A program made the position numbers and the translations under genes. A DNA stretch of 35,284 nt, taken from an uncultured OCS116 cluster bacterium (lineage in GTDB: Bacteria; Pseudomonadota; Alphaproteobacteria; Rhizobiales; TMED25). This document shows positions 25,018 through 34,386 of this stretch, piece by piece. Numbering within the stretch: the first letter of the stretch is position 1; each line of letters opens with the position of its first letter. The DNA is taken from NCBI GenBank assembly GCA_902633855.1, contig CACPHU010000011.1, positions 1-35,284 on the forward strand, given 5' to 3'. The notes under the pieces were generated by a model. It had not been told where the DNA came from. It did no database searches and saw only the letters and a list, made by a program, of their open reading frames with translations.

Positions 25018-27426
25018 CTATGATCTAATTTCAGCTTCGAATTTATTTCCTATTTCAGATATAATCATTCTTGATATTTCTTCAATTTCGAGATCCGTTA
25101 GTGTTTTTTCATATGGTTGAATTATAACATTGACCCCAATTGATTTCTTATTTTTCGGTATATTTTTCCCAGAATAAATATCAAATATTTTAATATCTTC
25201 AATCATAGTATTTTTAATTCTTTTTATTACGTTAAGAATCTCTTCGGCTTTTGTATCTTTATCCACTATAAAAGCAAAATCGCGGCTTACAGGCATAAAG
25301 TTACTTATTGTAAATCCAGGTCTTACTCTTAACTTATTTCTCGTTTTTGATGATATTTTACCTAGGAATATCTCGAAAGCAAAGATTGGGGTGTCTATGT
25401 CAAGGTCAGTTAAAATAGTTGGATGAATTTCACCAAAATGACCTAATATATTCATTGGGCCCTGTCTTATTACCCCTGACTTACCTGGATGATAGTATTT
25501 GGGAGCATCTTGAGTAATTTTGTAATTACTATCATCTATACCTTGAGACCTTAAAATTGCAATTATATCCTCTTTGGCATCAAATGAGTCATAATCTCTT
25601 GAATTACCTCTCCAGTCAGCATTTCCTCCATGTGAGATTGCTTTGCCAAGCCTAACCCCGGATGCAAACTCAAATTGATCTTCGGGATTAACTCCACTGT
25701 AACAATTACTCACCTCAAATAGAGATATATCTTTTTGACCTTTATCTAAATTTTTTTTAACTGATAACAGTAGACTTGGCATCAAAAGCTGTCGCATGAC
25801 ATTCAATTCCATTGATATGGGATTTAGAAGACGCAAATCATCATTAACTTGATAAAAAAGTTTTGCAATTTTATCCGAAATGAATGAGTAGCTAACTATC
25901 TCCATCATCCCCCTGCTAGCCAATATCCTTTTTATATTAAATCTAATTTTTTGCGCCCTATTTATCTTCTTAGATGCCACGCCAACAGATTTTTTGAGAG
26001 GAATTGGCTTTATATTGTCAGTTCCCTTGATACGCATGATTTCTTCAACAATGCAGGCATTCTCAGAAATATCATGTCTCCATGATGGTACGGTGATTTC
26101 AATTTTGTTATTTTTTTCTAATAATGAAAACCCTAACCCTGTAAGTATCTGATTTATATCAGATTTTTTAAAGGATACACCGAGTAGCCTTGATACTTCA
26201 TCCAAGTTAAAATTTATCTTTTCTTGACGATTCAGCAGCTTTCCGACTGATTTTATATTTGATATTTCGCCACCACATATTTCTTTTATCATCTCAATGG
26301 CCTTATCCAAACCACTGTTATTGAATCCGCTATCTATCCCTCTCTCATTTCTATATCTCGCGTCGGAGTTGATGTTTAACTCCCTACCAGTATCCGCGAT
26401 ATTAATTTTGTCCCAAACTGCACTTTCGACCAAGACGTTCACAGTATCCATATTACAGCCGGTTCTTTTTCCACCGATAATACCTGCGATTGACTCTGGA
26501 TTATTATCATCTGAGAAAATTGTATGAGATCGACTGAGGTTATACTCTTTGTCGTCGAGTGCAAGAATCTTCTCGCCAGCTTTTGCTTTTCGAATCTCTA
26601 AGCCCTTATTGATTTTATCATAATCAAATACATGCAAAGGACGATTCAAATCATATGTTAGATAATTTGTTACATCAACAAGCGCATTAATCGGTCTTAA
26701 TCCTATTGCTTCTAATCTGTTCTTCAACCATCTTGGTGACTCGCAATTTTTTATATTTTTTATTAATCTAAAGCTTGCATATATATTACTTTCGACATCT
26801 TTATTTATTTTTATCTCTTTTTGAATATCATACTTTCCAATAATCTTTGTCGCTTTCAGGGGCTTTAATTTTCCGATATTTGCTGCGCTTAGATCGCGGG
26901 CAATACCCCTCACACCGAGTGCATCTGACCTGTTGGGTGTTATGGATATTTCAATTACGGGGTCTGACTTATTAATTTGATCGTAAATATTATTACCAAT
27001 TTGAGATTTTGGATCTAGCTCTAATATACCATCATGCTCATCAGAGAGTGACAATTCTCTCTCAGAAAGTAGCATTCCACTCGACTTTACACCTCGGATC
27101 TTTGTGGCTTGTAAGGTCATTGATAGTCCTGGAATGTAAGAGCCTTCTGGAGCAAAAACCGCTTTCATACCTTCTTTTACATTATTAGCCCCACAAACCA
27201 CATCCTGTATTCCGTTTATAGTATTTAAAGTACAAATTTTTAACTTATCAGCATCCGGATGTTTTTTTATGCTTGAAATCTCACAGATGGTAAAATCTTT
27301 GTAAATTTCAGATGGATCAAAAACATCCTCTACTTCGAGACCAATCATATTTAATTTATCGCAGATCTCATCCAAACCTGCATTTGTAGTAAGATGGTCT
27401 TTTAGCCATGATAGTGTGAATTTCAT
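25018..27426 (-). CDS. pheT: Phenylalanine-tRNA ligase beta subunit
   Basis: Large subunit of PheRS (802 aa). The N-terminal EMAP-like tRNA-binding domain reads [23 protein letters not shown] (about 45-67). The B3/B4 editing domain includes [20 protein letters not shown] and the B5 domain follows. The catalytic-like core follows with [10 protein letters not shown], and the anticodon-binding FDX-ACB domain ends the protein ([10 protein letters not shown] onward). Length is normal. The start overlaps the pheS stop by 4 bases (ATGA), which couples translation of the two subunits. Confidence 0.97.
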   Translation of the reverse strand: MKFTLSWLKDHLTTNAGLDEICDKLNMIGLEVEDVFDPSEIYKDFTICEISSIKKHPDADKLKICTLNTINGIQDVVCGANNVKEGMKAVFAPEGSYIPGLSMTLQATKIRGVKSSGMLLSERELSLSDEHDGILELDPKSQIGNNIYDQINKSDPVIEISITPNRSDALGVRGIARDLSAANIGKLKPLKATKIIGKYDIQKEIKINKDVESNIYASFRLIKNIKNCESPRWLKNRLEAIGLRPINALVDVTNYLTYDLNRPLHVFDYDKINKGLEIRKAKAGEKILALDDKEYNLSRSHTIFSDDNNPESIAGIIGGKRTGCNMDTVNVLVESAVWDKINIADTGRELNINSDARYRNERGIDSGFNNSGLDKAIEMIKEICGGEISNIKSVGKLLNRQEKINFNLDEVSRLLGVSFKKSDINQILTGLGFSLLEKNNKIEITVPSWRHDISENACIVEEIMRIKGTDNIKPIPLKKSVGVASKKINRAQKIRFNIKRILASRGMMEIVSYSFISDKIAKLFYQVNDDLRLLNPISMELNVMRQLLMPSLLLSVKKNLDKGQKDISLFEVSNCYSGVNPEDQFEFASGVRLGKAISHGGNADWRGNSRDYDSFDAKEDIIAILRSQGIDDSNYKITQDAPKYYHPGKSGVIRQGPMNILGHFGEIHPTILTDLDIDTPIFAFEIFLGKISSKTRNKLRVRPGFTISNFMPVSRDFAFIVDKDTKAEEILNVIKRIKNTMIEDIKIFDIYSGKNIPKNKKSIGVNVIIQPYEKTLTDLEIEEISRMIISEIGNKFEAEIRS

Positions 27427-28511
27427 TCAGATAGTCCCCTTGATAGAGATGGAATATCAAGTGCCCGAAAACCATAATGCCTGAGCCAACGTAGATCTGA
27501 GTCAAAAAAAGACCGGAGATCTGTCATGCCATATTTTAGCATAGCCAAGCGATCTATACCCAATCCGAAGGCAAATCCTTTATATTTACTTGGATCTAAA
27601 TTAACATTTCTTAATACCTGCGGATGGACCATTCCGCTCCCTAAAACTTCTAGCCAGTCACTGCCTTCCCCGACAATTAAACGATTTTTATCCTTTTGAC
27701 ACGCAATATCAACTTCTAGAGATGGCTCTGTGAATGGGAAATAACTTGGCCTGAGTCTCATCTTTATATTTTCAACTTCAAAAAAAGCTTTGCAAAACTC
27801 TTCTAAGCACCATTTAAGCTGACCCATATTTGCATCTTGATCTATCACTAAGCCCTCAACCTGATGGAACATTGGTGTGTGTGTTTGGTCAGAGTCAGAT
27901 CGATATGTTCTACCCGGTGCTATAATTCTTATTGGTGGCTCCTCTCGCATCATTGTCCTGATCTGAACTGGACTCGTGTGGGTTCTGAGTAGCCTCGAAT
28001 TACCATCTTTTCCCGGTAGATAAAAAGTATCAACCATCTGCCTAGCAGGATGACTTTCTGGTATATTTAAAGAGTTAAAGTTGTGATGTTCATCCTCAAT
28101 ATCAGGTCCTTCAGCTATGTTAAAACCCATATCTGAAAATATTTCAATTATCTCTTCGGTAACCTGACTAATGGGGTGAATTTTACCGTTTTCAAGATTA
28201 GTATTTGTCAGTGGAAGAGTAACATCTATAACGTCTTGGCTTATTTTTTTTGTGATCTCTGCTTGCTGCAAAGCTGATTTACAGATTTCAATTTCGTCAG
28301 TGATTTGTCTCTTGAGCGCATTCACCTGTTCGCCAAAATCCTTACGGACCTCTATTGTTTGTGATGAAATATTCTTTAAAAGTGATGTAATAGCGCCTTT
28401 TTTTCCAAGCGCAGACACTCTTATATTATCAAGTTGATCCAATGACTTGATATCATTGATCTCTTTTAATAGCTTAACTCGGAGATTTGAAATGTCTGGG
28501 AATTTACTCAT
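27423..28511 (-). CDS. pheS: Phenylalanine-tRNA ligase alpha subunit
   Basis: Catalytic subunit of PheRS (362 aa). An N-terminal coiled coil is followed by the class II core: HPISQVTEEIIEIF, motif 1 region MGFNIAEGPDIEDEHHNFN, motif 2 LRTHTSPVQIRTM, the FHQVEGLVID segment, FPFTEPSLEVDI and motif 3 GFAFGLGIDRLAMLKYG. TTG 28517 could extend the frame two codons, but ATG 28511 is preferred, with AGGT 9 bases upstream and a normal start (MSKFPDISNLRVKLL). It sits downstream of infC-rpmI-rplT but has its own apparent -10 box. Confidence 0.96.
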   Translation of the reverse strand: MSKFPDISNLRVKLLKEINDIKSLDQLDNIRVSALGKKGAITSLLKNISSQTIEVRKDFGEQVNALKRQITDEIEICKSALQQAEITKKISQDVIDVTLPLTNTNLENGKIHPISQVTEEIIEIFSDMGFNIAEGPDIEDEHHNFNSLNIPESHPARQMVDTFYLPGKDGNSRLLRTHTSPVQIRTMMREEPPIRIIAPGRTYRSDSDQTHTPMFHQVEGLVIDQDANMGQLKWCLEEFCKAFFEVENIKMRLRPSYFPFTEPSLEVDIACQKDKNRLIVGEGSDWLEVLGSGMVHPQVLRNVNLDPSKYKGFAFGLGIDRLAMLKYGMTDLRSFFDSDLRWLRHYGFRALDIPSLSRGLSE

Positions 28512-28531
28512 ACGCAAGTTACCTATCGATT

Positions 28532-28537
28532 ATTATA
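28532..28537 (-). promoter_or_regulatory. Probable -10 box for pheST-lepA-mepA
   Basis: A perfect TATAAT on the minus strand, about 20 bases before the pheS ATG. The best -35 at 17 bases spacing is weak (TCTAAA). It lies in the 70-base gap between rplT and pheS, so pheST may be read both from infC and from here. No leader peptide with a phenylalanine run or attenuator hairpin is seen. Confidence 0.4.
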
Positions 28538-28581
28538 ATAGAAATTTTACGACATTTAGATAAATGAATGGTAAATAGAAA

Positions 28582-28938
28582 CTACTTAAGTTCTGCCTGA
28601 ACCTTGCTCAGTATCTCCATAAATGCTTGTGGTTCGTTAACAGCAAGATCAGCTAAGACCTTTCTATCGATGCTAATTCCGGCCTTGTTTAAACCATGCA
28701 TAAAAGTTGAATAGCGCATACCATGTTCTCTGACCATTGCATTTATGCGCTGGATCCACAAACTTCTAAAGTCTCTTTTTCTAACTTTTCTATCTCTATA
28801 GGCATATTGTGCTGCTTTTTCTACAGCTTGCTTTGCTACGCGGATTGTATTCTTTCTTCTACCATAATACCCTTTTGCTTTTGACAAAACTTTTGCATGT
28901 CGAGCATGTGATGTTACGCCTCTTTTAACTCTCGCCAT
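28582..28938 (-). CDS. rplT: 50S ribosomal protein L20
   Basis: 118 aa, typical length, very basic, with [29 protein letters not shown] and [19 protein letters not shown], the L20 signature. It binds 23S rRNA early in large-subunit assembly. The start is 10 bases after the rpmI stop, and GGATAG overlapping that gap serves as ribosome site. In E. coli L20 represses rpmI-rplT translation by binding its own message; I could not recognise such a fold here. Confidence 0.98.
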   Translation of the reverse strand: MARVKRGVTSHARHAKVLSKAKGYYGRRKNTIRVAKQAVEKAAQYAYRDRKVRKRDFRSLWIQRINAMVREHGMRYSTFMHGLNKAGISIDRKVLADLAVNEPQAFMEILSKVQAELK

Positions 28939-28948
28939 CTATTCTATC

Positions 28949-29146
28949 CTAATTATATGGTAAAAACTGCTTAACAATCTTTTGATCGGCTTCGGATAAT
29001 ACCGACATTCCTCGGGCATTTCGAATAAATTTATTAGTTCTTTTAATCATGCCATGTCGTTTCCCTGCTTGGGCACACATTATCTTGCCACTTTTTGTGA
29101 CCTTAAATCTTTTCTTTGCACCAGATTTTGTTTTTAGCTTTGGCAT
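28949..29146 (-). CDS. rpmI: 50S ribosomal protein L35
   Basis: 65 aa, starting [20 protein letters not shown] and containing [18 protein letters not shown], the L35 signature. Small basic large-subunit protein. It lies between infC and rplT in the classical order. A 100-base gap separates it from infC (29147-29246); this holds A+T-rich sequence with the 8-base palindrome AAATATTT twice but no clear Shine-Dalgarno sequence or terminator. Confidence 0.97.
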   Translation of the reverse strand: MPKLKTKSGAKKRFKVTKSGKIMCAQAGKRHGMIKRTNKFIRNARGMSVLSEADQKIVKQFLPYN

Positions 29147-29246
29147 TTTTTTTCAGGTTTTTTTAGAATTAATAAACTATGAGACTTTATAGGCTAGGTA
29201 AGAACTATTTACAACAGAAAAATAAAAAATATTTGATTAAAAATAT

Positions 29247-29789
29247 TTATTTTGGTGCCAACACCATGATGATTTGCCGTCCTTCAAACTTTGGCTCAAG
29301 CTCAACTTTCGCAAACTCATCTGTATCATTTTTTATGCGATCAAAAAGTTTTACACCAAGCTCCGAATGAGACATCTCTCTCCCACGAAACATAAGCGAT
29401 ATCTTAACCTTATCTCCGAATTCTATGAATTTTTTCATATTTTTTAACTTTACTTCATAGTCATGTGTATCGATGTTGGGACGCATCTTGATCTCCTTAA
29501 CACCGATTACCTTCTGCTTCTTTTTGGCTTCAGCAGCTTTCTTCTGGGCTTGATACTTAAACTTACCATAATCCATAATTTTACATACTGGTAAGTCTGT
29601 ATTTGGAGAAATTTCTACAAGGTCTAGTGAAAATTTTTCAGCCTCTTGTAAACCAATATCTAGAGTTACTTCACCATAATTTTCGCTGTTTGGTCCTATA
29701 AGTCTTATATTTCCTGCGTCTATCAAGTTATTTATTTTATGTGCAGGCTCAGTTTTTTTTCTTGCGAAATCTTCTGTTCTTCTGGCTAT
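29247..29789 (-). CDS. infC: Translation initiation factor IF-3, AUA start
   Basis: IF-3 keeps ribosomal subunits apart and proofreads the start codon. SPNTDLPVCKIMDYGKF and the C-terminal domain (IGVKEIKMRPNID, the MFRGREMSH segment) are clear. The first ordinary start codon, TTG 29726, would begin after the conserved residues KINNLI, which align with RINGEI of E. coli. The frame stays open upstream and reads IARRTEDFARKKTEPAHKIN. I place the start at ATA (29789-29787), preceded by GGAG with 7 bases between, giving 180 aa, the same length as E. coli IF-3. Rare start codons such as AUU are used by infC for autoregulation in E. coli, so AUA here is credible. Confidence 0.93.
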   Translation of the reverse strand: MARRTEDFARKKTEPAHKINNLIDAGNIRLIGPNSENYGEVTLDIGLQEAEKFSLDLVEISPNTDLPVCKIMDYGKFKYQAQKKAAEAKKKQKVIGVKEIKMRPNIDTHDYEVKLKNMKKFIEFGDKVKISLMFRGREMSHSELGVKLFDRIKNDTDEFAKVELEPKFEGRQIIMVLAPK

Positions 29790-29818
29790 TGTTAATCTCC
29801 AATTTTAGTTTTACTAGG

Positions 29819-29847
29819 ATTATAAATATATATAAAAATTTGGACAA
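29819..29847 (-). promoter_or_regulatory. Promoter of infC-rpmI-rplT
   Basis: On the minus strand, TTGTCC (29847-29842) and TATAAT (29824-29819) with exactly 17 bases between. Transcription should start near 29812, giving a leader of about 22 bases that contains the GGAG site (29800-29797). The SDR gene upstream ends at 29871, so the promoter fills the gap. Confidence 0.7.
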
Positions 29848-29870
29848 ATCAAATATTTATTGCGAACTGA

Positions 29871-30743
29871 TCACCTGTTAAGCTCCTCCTTTAAAATATC
29901 CTTTAAACCCAGTTTATAATTCGGATATTTTAATTCGAGACCCAACTTTTCTTTTATTTTCTGATTTCTAATATACTTTGTCTCTGAGTAGAAACTTCTT
30001 GCCATTTCAGATAAGCTTGCTTCACTAAAAATAACAGGCTCTGGTGGATCAGTGTTTAATAATCTTGCCGCAAACTCAACAACATCTTGTGGAGGAGCAG
30101 GCATATCGTCCGAAATATTAAATATATCTGATTTAATATTTGAAACTGATAGCATGTAAATAACACGAGCGATATCGGCAACATGTATTCTATTAAAAAC
30201 ATGCCCTTCCTTGATAATTCTCTTTGCTGTACCATTAATCAAATTTTTAATTTGATTTCTACCTATACCATAGATACCAGATAGCCGAAGTATATTAAGC
30301 GTGACGCCAAATTTGTCGCACAAATCAGTCCATTGTCTTTCTGCAAGTATTCGACTCTTCGCACGATCCGACTGAGGATTTATCTTATATTTTTCATCTA
30401 CAGTTGAACCATTTGCGTCACCATACACAGCAGTTGTTGACAGATAAATAACTCTTTTAACTGATGTTTTTAATGCGTTGGCTATATCTTCATAATTTGA
30501 CTTTAGTACAACATCCCCGTTTTTATCAGGAGCAATTGATATCAAGAGAATTTTTGAATTTGCTAATGACTCGCTCAGATATATTCTACCTTTATTAGGA
30601 TTATACTCTATTAACTCAATATTTGGATTTACTTTTTTATTTGTGTCACGGGTTGTCCCTGAAGTAATCCAATTCTGATCATTAAAATATTCACAGGTCT
30701 GCAACCCTGTGAAACCAACACCAAAGCAAAATAATTTATTCAA
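29871..30743 (-). CDS. NAD(P)-binding SDR family protein (YeeZ-like)
   Basis: 290 aa extended short-chain dehydrogenase/epimerase-like protein. The N-terminal nucleotide-binding segment is KLFCFGVGFTGLQTCEYF, a G-x-G-xx-G variant. Later features are YLSTTAVYGDANGSTVDE (active-site Ser/Thr and a Tyr), NILRLSGIYGIGRNQI, and the NRIHVADIARVIYML segment common to the YeeZ subgroup. Substrate unknown. The start is TTG 30743, 3 bases after the queG stop, with GGGG spaced 7 bases before it; the Rossmann strand begins immediately after, which supports this start. Co-transcribed with queG and the GST gene. Confidence 0.83.
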   Translation of the reverse strand: MNKLFCFGVGFTGLQTCEYFNDQNWITSGTTRDTNKKVNPNIELIEYNPNKGRIYLSESLANSKILLISIAPDKNGDVVLKSNYEDIANALKTSVKRVIYLSTTAVYGDANGSTVDEKYKINPQSDRAKSRILAERQWTDLCDKFGVTLNILRLSGIYGIGRNQIKNLINGTAKRIIKEGHVFNRIHVADIARVIYMLSVSNIKSDIFNISDDMPAPPQDVVEFAARLLNTDPPEPVIFSEASLSEMARSFYSETKYIRNQKIKEKLGLELKYPNYKLGLKDILKEELNR

Positions 30744-30746
30744 TAT

Positions 30747-31856
30747 CTAACCCCATTCACTCACAACTAGAGGATCGTTTTCTTCTAAGATATATATCTT
30801 ACGCAATTTTTGAAATTCTTTTTTTGAGATAATTTTTTTTAATGCCCATATTGCACTTGCCCGTATAATTGATGACTCGTGTCTGAGGAATTTTTTAACC
30901 TTTATTGATATCTGCTGTGATCCAGAGTTTCCTGCCGCAATGAGTACATTTCTGAGAAATCGATCCTTGCCAATTCTCTTTATTGGCGAGGTTTTGAAGA
31001 ATTTATTAAATGCATCATAATCAAAGTCTAGAAAAAAGGAAATATCTGGCATGTTCAAGATCTTTTTTGCCTTCAACTGAATATCCCTTGTCTGGGATGC
31101 AAACTTGTTCCATGGACAGATGGCTAGGCAATCATCGCAACCATATATACGATTGCCAATTAGCTCCCTAAATTCCTCTGGAATATGCCCTTTATATTCT
31201 ATCGTTAGATATGATATACACCTTCTAGAGTCAAGTTTGTAAGGCGAAATAATGGCATTTGTTGGACATATATCTATACAGGAAGAACAGCTCCCACAAT
31301 GATCTAATTCCGGAGACGAAGCATCAAGCTTGATCGGTAATAGGATAACTCCCAAAAAAAACCAAGATCCCAATTTACGGCTGACAAGATTTGAATGTTT
31401 TCCTTGCCATCCGATACCCGCTATTTGCGCAATTGGCTTTTCCATAATTGGAGCGGTATCAACAAAAAGTTTTGATTCAATTCCATACTCATCCAGGAGC
31501 CATATACTCAACTTTTTCAGGCTTTTTTTCATCAATTCATGATAGTCATCAGCTCTAGCATATACAGATATATTTGCTTTAAGGGTCTCTTTAATATTGT
31601 GTAGTGGATTGTCTTGAGGACCATAATTTTTGGATACCACAATGACCGACTTTGCATCTTGCCACACATTACTTGGATGTGATCTCCTTTCTTTATTTTT
31701 TTCTAGCCAGATCATATCTCCATGGTAGCCATTTTTTAGATATTCCTCTAAACTTTCTTTTTGATCAGGTATATCAGTAATATCGGTAAAGCCAATATCA
31801 TCAAAGCCAAGCATCTCTATTTTAGATTGTAAGACTTCTTTCGCAATTGCTTTCAT
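30747..31856 (-). CDS. queG: Epoxyqueuosine reductase QueG
   Basis: Cobalamin-dependent reduction of epoxyqueuosine to queuosine in tRNA wobble positions. Catalytic Asp134 lies in FVDTAPIMEKP. Two [4Fe-4S] clusters are bound by C187, C190, C193, C197 (DHCGSCSSCIDICPTN) and C213, C240, C243, C247 (YGCDDCLAICPWN). A C-terminal HEAT-like part follows (FLRNVLIAAGNSG). Length (369 aa) is normal. The B12 requirement fits with the PduO-type adenosyltransferase at 2289-2873, although QueG needs only the corrin cofactor, not the adenosyl form. It sits between the GST (8 bases upstream) and the SDR gene. Confidence 0.94.
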   Translation of the reverse strand: MKAIAKEVLQSKIEMLGFDDIGFTDITDIPDQKESLEEYLKNGYHGDMIWLEKNKERRSHPSNVWQDAKSVIVVSKNYGPQDNPLHNIKETLKANISVYARADDYHELMKKSLKKLSIWLLDEYGIESKLFVDTAPIMEKPIAQIAGIGWQGKHSNLVSRKLGSWFFLGVILLPIKLDASSPELDHCGSCSSCIDICPTNAIISPYKLDSRRCISYLTIEYKGHIPEEFRELIGNRIYGCDDCLAICPWNKFASQTRDIQLKAKKILNMPDISFFLDFDYDAFNKFFKTSPIKRIGKDRFLRNVLIAAGNSGSQQISIKVKKFLRHESSIIRASAIWALKKIISKKEFQKLRKIYILEENDPLVVSEWG

Positions 31857-31864
31857 GTTATTAT

Positions 31865-32557
31865 TTAAAAATCAGGATTTGAGTAGTGGTTGGGTGGCTG
31901 AAATCCAGCTAAACGATCTTCTAATATAGAAGAAAATGATGGTCGAGATTTTATTCTTGCGTACCAGTTTTTAATTTCTGACCATTTATCCCAATCAATT
32001 TTGTTTAAATAATCGAGACATGATATATGTGTTGCCGCCGCTATATCAGCCTGTGAAAGTGCGTCCCCGGCAATCCAGCGTCTAGAACTAATTAAATAAG
32101 AGAGGTATTCGAAATGATATATCGAATTTTCTTGAGCTATTCTCAGTGACTCCATATTTGGACTTTTATCTTCAGTTCTATTTTTCATATAATACTTATC
32201 GATTAATTCCCTCAATATTATTTTACTTACTTCATTATAAAATTTATTGTCATACCAATCAACTAACCTTCTGATCTCAGCTTTAGCTTTGAGGTTGCCT
32301 GAAATAAGTGAGGTACCGTTTAGTGGCTGGCTAAATTTTTCTTCAATGTATTCAATTATTGCATAATTATTTATAATTATATCATCTGCCTCATCTATCA
32401 AAACAGGGAGAGTGCCCGCAGGATTAATAGCAAGAAATTCCTTTCTTTTATTCCAGATTATTTCGTCAATTGTAACGAAACTTATATTATATTCTTCCAG
32501 TGTAAATCTTACTCTTCTGGAAAAGGGGCAGAGTTTAAATTGAAATAGTTTAATCAT
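31865..32557 (-). CDS. fzlA: Glutathione S-transferase family protein, FzlA-like
   Basis: 230 aa GST fold: thioredoxin-like N domain with KLFQFKLCPFSRRVRFTLEEY (2-22), NPAGTLPVLIDEAD (about 46-59), then an all-helical C domain. The segment IWNKRKEFLAINPAG and the C-terminal ending GFQPPNHYSNPDF recall FzlA, the alphaproteobacterial GST relative that binds FtsZ in Caulobacter and influences septal cell-wall synthesis; the C-terminal tail is important there. The place beside queG and near uppP is also the usual FzlA context as I remember it. If correct, it acts on FtsZ rather than in detoxification. A generic GST is the alternative. Confidence 0.75.
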   Translation of the reverse strand: MIKLFQFKLCPFSRRVRFTLEEYNISFVTIDEIIWNKRKEFLAINPAGTLPVLIDEADDIIINNYAIIEYIEEKFSQPLNGTSLISGNLKAKAEIRRLVDWYDNKFYNEVSKIILRELIDKYYMKNRTEDKSPNMESLRIAQENSIYHFEYLSYLISSRRWIAGDALSQADIAAATHISCLDYLNKIDWDKWSEIKNWYARIKSRPSFSSILEDRLAGFQPPNHYSNPDF

Positions 32558-32645
32558 ATTATTATTTAAGTTATATTATCTAAAATTTGTAAAAAACATT
32601 CTTTAATAATAAGTTACTTTCTTCCTAAAAAAAGGTTTTACTGAC

Positions 32646-33551
32646 ATGAGTTGGCTTCCCACATCAAAAAAAGAATTAGAGGACAATCAGTATATTGATG
32701 CTGTAGTACTTCCAAGGACTAGTGATATTGGCAATTTTGAAGTTCATAGAGCGCTGCCTTCAAAAGAAAGACAAATGGTTGGCCCATTTATTTTTTGGGA
32801 TCAAATGGGTCCAGGAGAATTCCTCTCCGGGTCGGGTTTAGATGTGAGACCACACCCGCATATTGGGTTATCTACAATTACTTATCTCTTCAAGGGTACG
32901 ATGGATCATAAGGACTCTCTTGGTAATGATGTAAGAATTGCACCTGGAGACATAAACCTCATGTCAGCAGGTGGAGGGATTGTCCACTCGGAGAGAACGG
33001 GTGAGGATATACGTCAATTGCCATCAGAATTATTTGGAATACAGAGCTGGATTGCGCAACCAAAAAAATATGAGGAGTCGAAGCCATCATTTCAAAACAT
33101 ATCTTCAAATGAAATTACTAAGATTGATAGTGGAGGTGTCAATGGGAAAGTTCTATTTGGCGAACTAGATGGATTAAAGTCATCAATCGACTCACAATGG
33201 CCTACACTCTATCTTGACGTTACAATTGAGGCAAAAAACAAATTTAATATCCCACCAACCTTCATCGAAAGAGCTATTTACATCATCTCAGGAAATGCAT
33301 ATATTCATGAAACAAAAATACCATTAAACACATTAATTGTCCTGAAGCCATCTGTAAGTATCACTCTTCAGGCAACCAAACGTACACGATTACTTGTTCT
33401 TGGTGGTGAGCCAATGGATGGACCAAGATACATTTACTGGAACTTTGTTTCATCAAGAAAAGATAAAATTGAAGATGCAAAAAATAAATGGCTCCAAGGT
33501 AAATTCCCTCTCATTACAGACGACAATGAAGAATTTATTCCACTTCCCTGA
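32646..33551 (+). CDS. Pirin family protein
   Basis: 301-residue double cupin. Metal ligands of the pirin N-terminal cupin are seen in RPHPHIGL (H70, H72) and IVHSER (H114, E116). The flanking motifs FIFWDQMGPGEF and APGDINLMSAGGGIVHSER are diagnostic, and the second cupin domain ends with LVLGGEPMDGPRYIYWNFV. Bacterial pirins bind iron and some have quercetinase activity or modulate pyruvate metabolism; the role here is unknown. It is transcribed alone, divergent from the GST gene with an 88-base spacer, and followed 45 bases later by uppP. Confidence 0.92.
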   Translation: MSWLPTSKKELEDNQYIDAVVLPRTSDIGNFEVHRALPSKERQMVGPFIFWDQMGPGEFLSGSGLDVRPHPHIGLSTITYLFKGTMDHKDSLGNDVRIAPGDINLMSAGGGIVHSERTGEDIRQLPSELFGIQSWIAQPKKYEESKPSFQNISSNEITKIDSGGVNGKVLFGELDGLKSSIDSQWPTLYLDVTIEAKNKFNIPPTFIERAIYIISGNAYIHETKIPLNTLIVLKPSVSITLQATKRTRLLVLGGEPMDGPRYIYWNFVSSRKDKIEDAKNKWLQGKFPLITDDNEEFIPLP

Positions 33552-33583
33552 GTAAATTTACTTTAATAAAGCAATCAATACAC

Positions 33584-33589
33584 TATAAT
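33584..33589 (+). promoter_or_regulatory. -10 box of uppP, suggesting a leaderless message
   Basis: A perfect TATAAT ends 7 bases before the uppP ATG at 33597, where transcription initiation is expected. CTTTAA at 33561-33566 is a weak -35 with 17 bases spacing. No Shine-Dalgarno sequence lies between the -10 box and the ATG, which supports a leaderless or near-leaderless transcript. Confidence 0.5.
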
Positions 33590-33596
33590 CCCTTAT

Positions 33597-34382
33597 ATGG
33601 TTGAGTATTTACTAATTCTCTCACTAGTACAGGGTATAACAGAGTTTCTTCCGATAAGTTCATCAGCTCATTTAATGATACTAAATTTGTTTAGTGAAGC
33701 TAATGACCAATCTGTTTCGGTAGATTTAAGTTTACATATTGGCTCACTTTTAGCTTTGATAGTTTATTTTTTACAAAACCCACTTAAATCAACAAAAATA
33801 GCGAATTTTAATTCAGATTTTTTGTCAACTAAGGAGGCTGTTTATCTAATTCTATTCAGTGCACTGCCAACGATGGCATTTGCATATATTTTTTTGAATT
33901 ATAATACAATTTATATTATTAGAGAGAATATCTACGTAATAGTGTGGTGTAATTTGATATTTGCAATACTTCTATTTTTTAGTGATTACTTCGGCAAAAA
34001 ATCAAATAAAAGACTTACAAAAAGAAACTTGGTTTTTTTGTCAGTATTTCAATCAATCTCGTTAATTCCAGGTGTTAGCAGGTCTGGTATTTGCATAACT
34101 GTCTCGAGATTTTTAGGCTTTGGTAGAACGGAGTCGTCTATCATTTCGACAATTATGTCTTTTCCAATATTATTTGCAAGCCTCATTTTTATTGCAACAA
34201 CAATTTATCAAAAACAGGATATATTTCTAACAAATACAATATTTCTGGCCATAACTCTCTCATTCATAACATCTTACTTATCGATAAAAATAATAATTGA
34301 ATTTATTGACCGAATAAAATTATATCCATTCGTGATTTACAGAGTCTGCCTTAGCTTGATAATTTTATATGTTATTAGCTGA
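33597..34382 (+). CDS. uppP: Undecaprenyl-diphosphatase UppP (BacA)
   Basis: Inner-membrane enzyme that dephosphorylates undecaprenyl diphosphate so the lipid carrier for peptidoglycan and other envelope polymers can be reused. The two conserved motifs are present: QGITEFLPISSSAHL (12-26) and SLIPGVSRSG (155-164). The protein (261 aa, usual 260-275) is hydrophobic with about eight helices. It begins 45 bases after pirin. The convergent NDUFA9-like gene has its stop 4 bases away, with no space for a terminator. Confidence 0.95.
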   Translation: MVEYLLILSLVQGITEFLPISSSAHLMILNLFSEANDQSVSVDLSLHIGSLLALIVYFLQNPLKSTKIANFNSDFLSTKEAVYLILFSALPTMAFAYIFLNYNTIYIIRENIYVIVWCNLIFAILLFFSDYFGKKSNKRLTKRNLVFLSVFQSISLIPGVSRSGICITVSRFLGFGRTESSIISTIMSFPILFASLIFIATTIYQKQDIFLTNTIFLAITLSFITSYLSIKIIIEFIDRIKLYPFVIYRVCLSLIILYVIS

Positions 34383-34386
34383 AAAC

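Noticed and set aside
29147-29246. L20-binding autoregulatory RNA or a terminator between infC and rpmI
   Set aside because: The 100 bases are A+T-rich with repeated AAATATTT, but I could not draw the L20 pseudoknot or a stable hairpin with a U tract.
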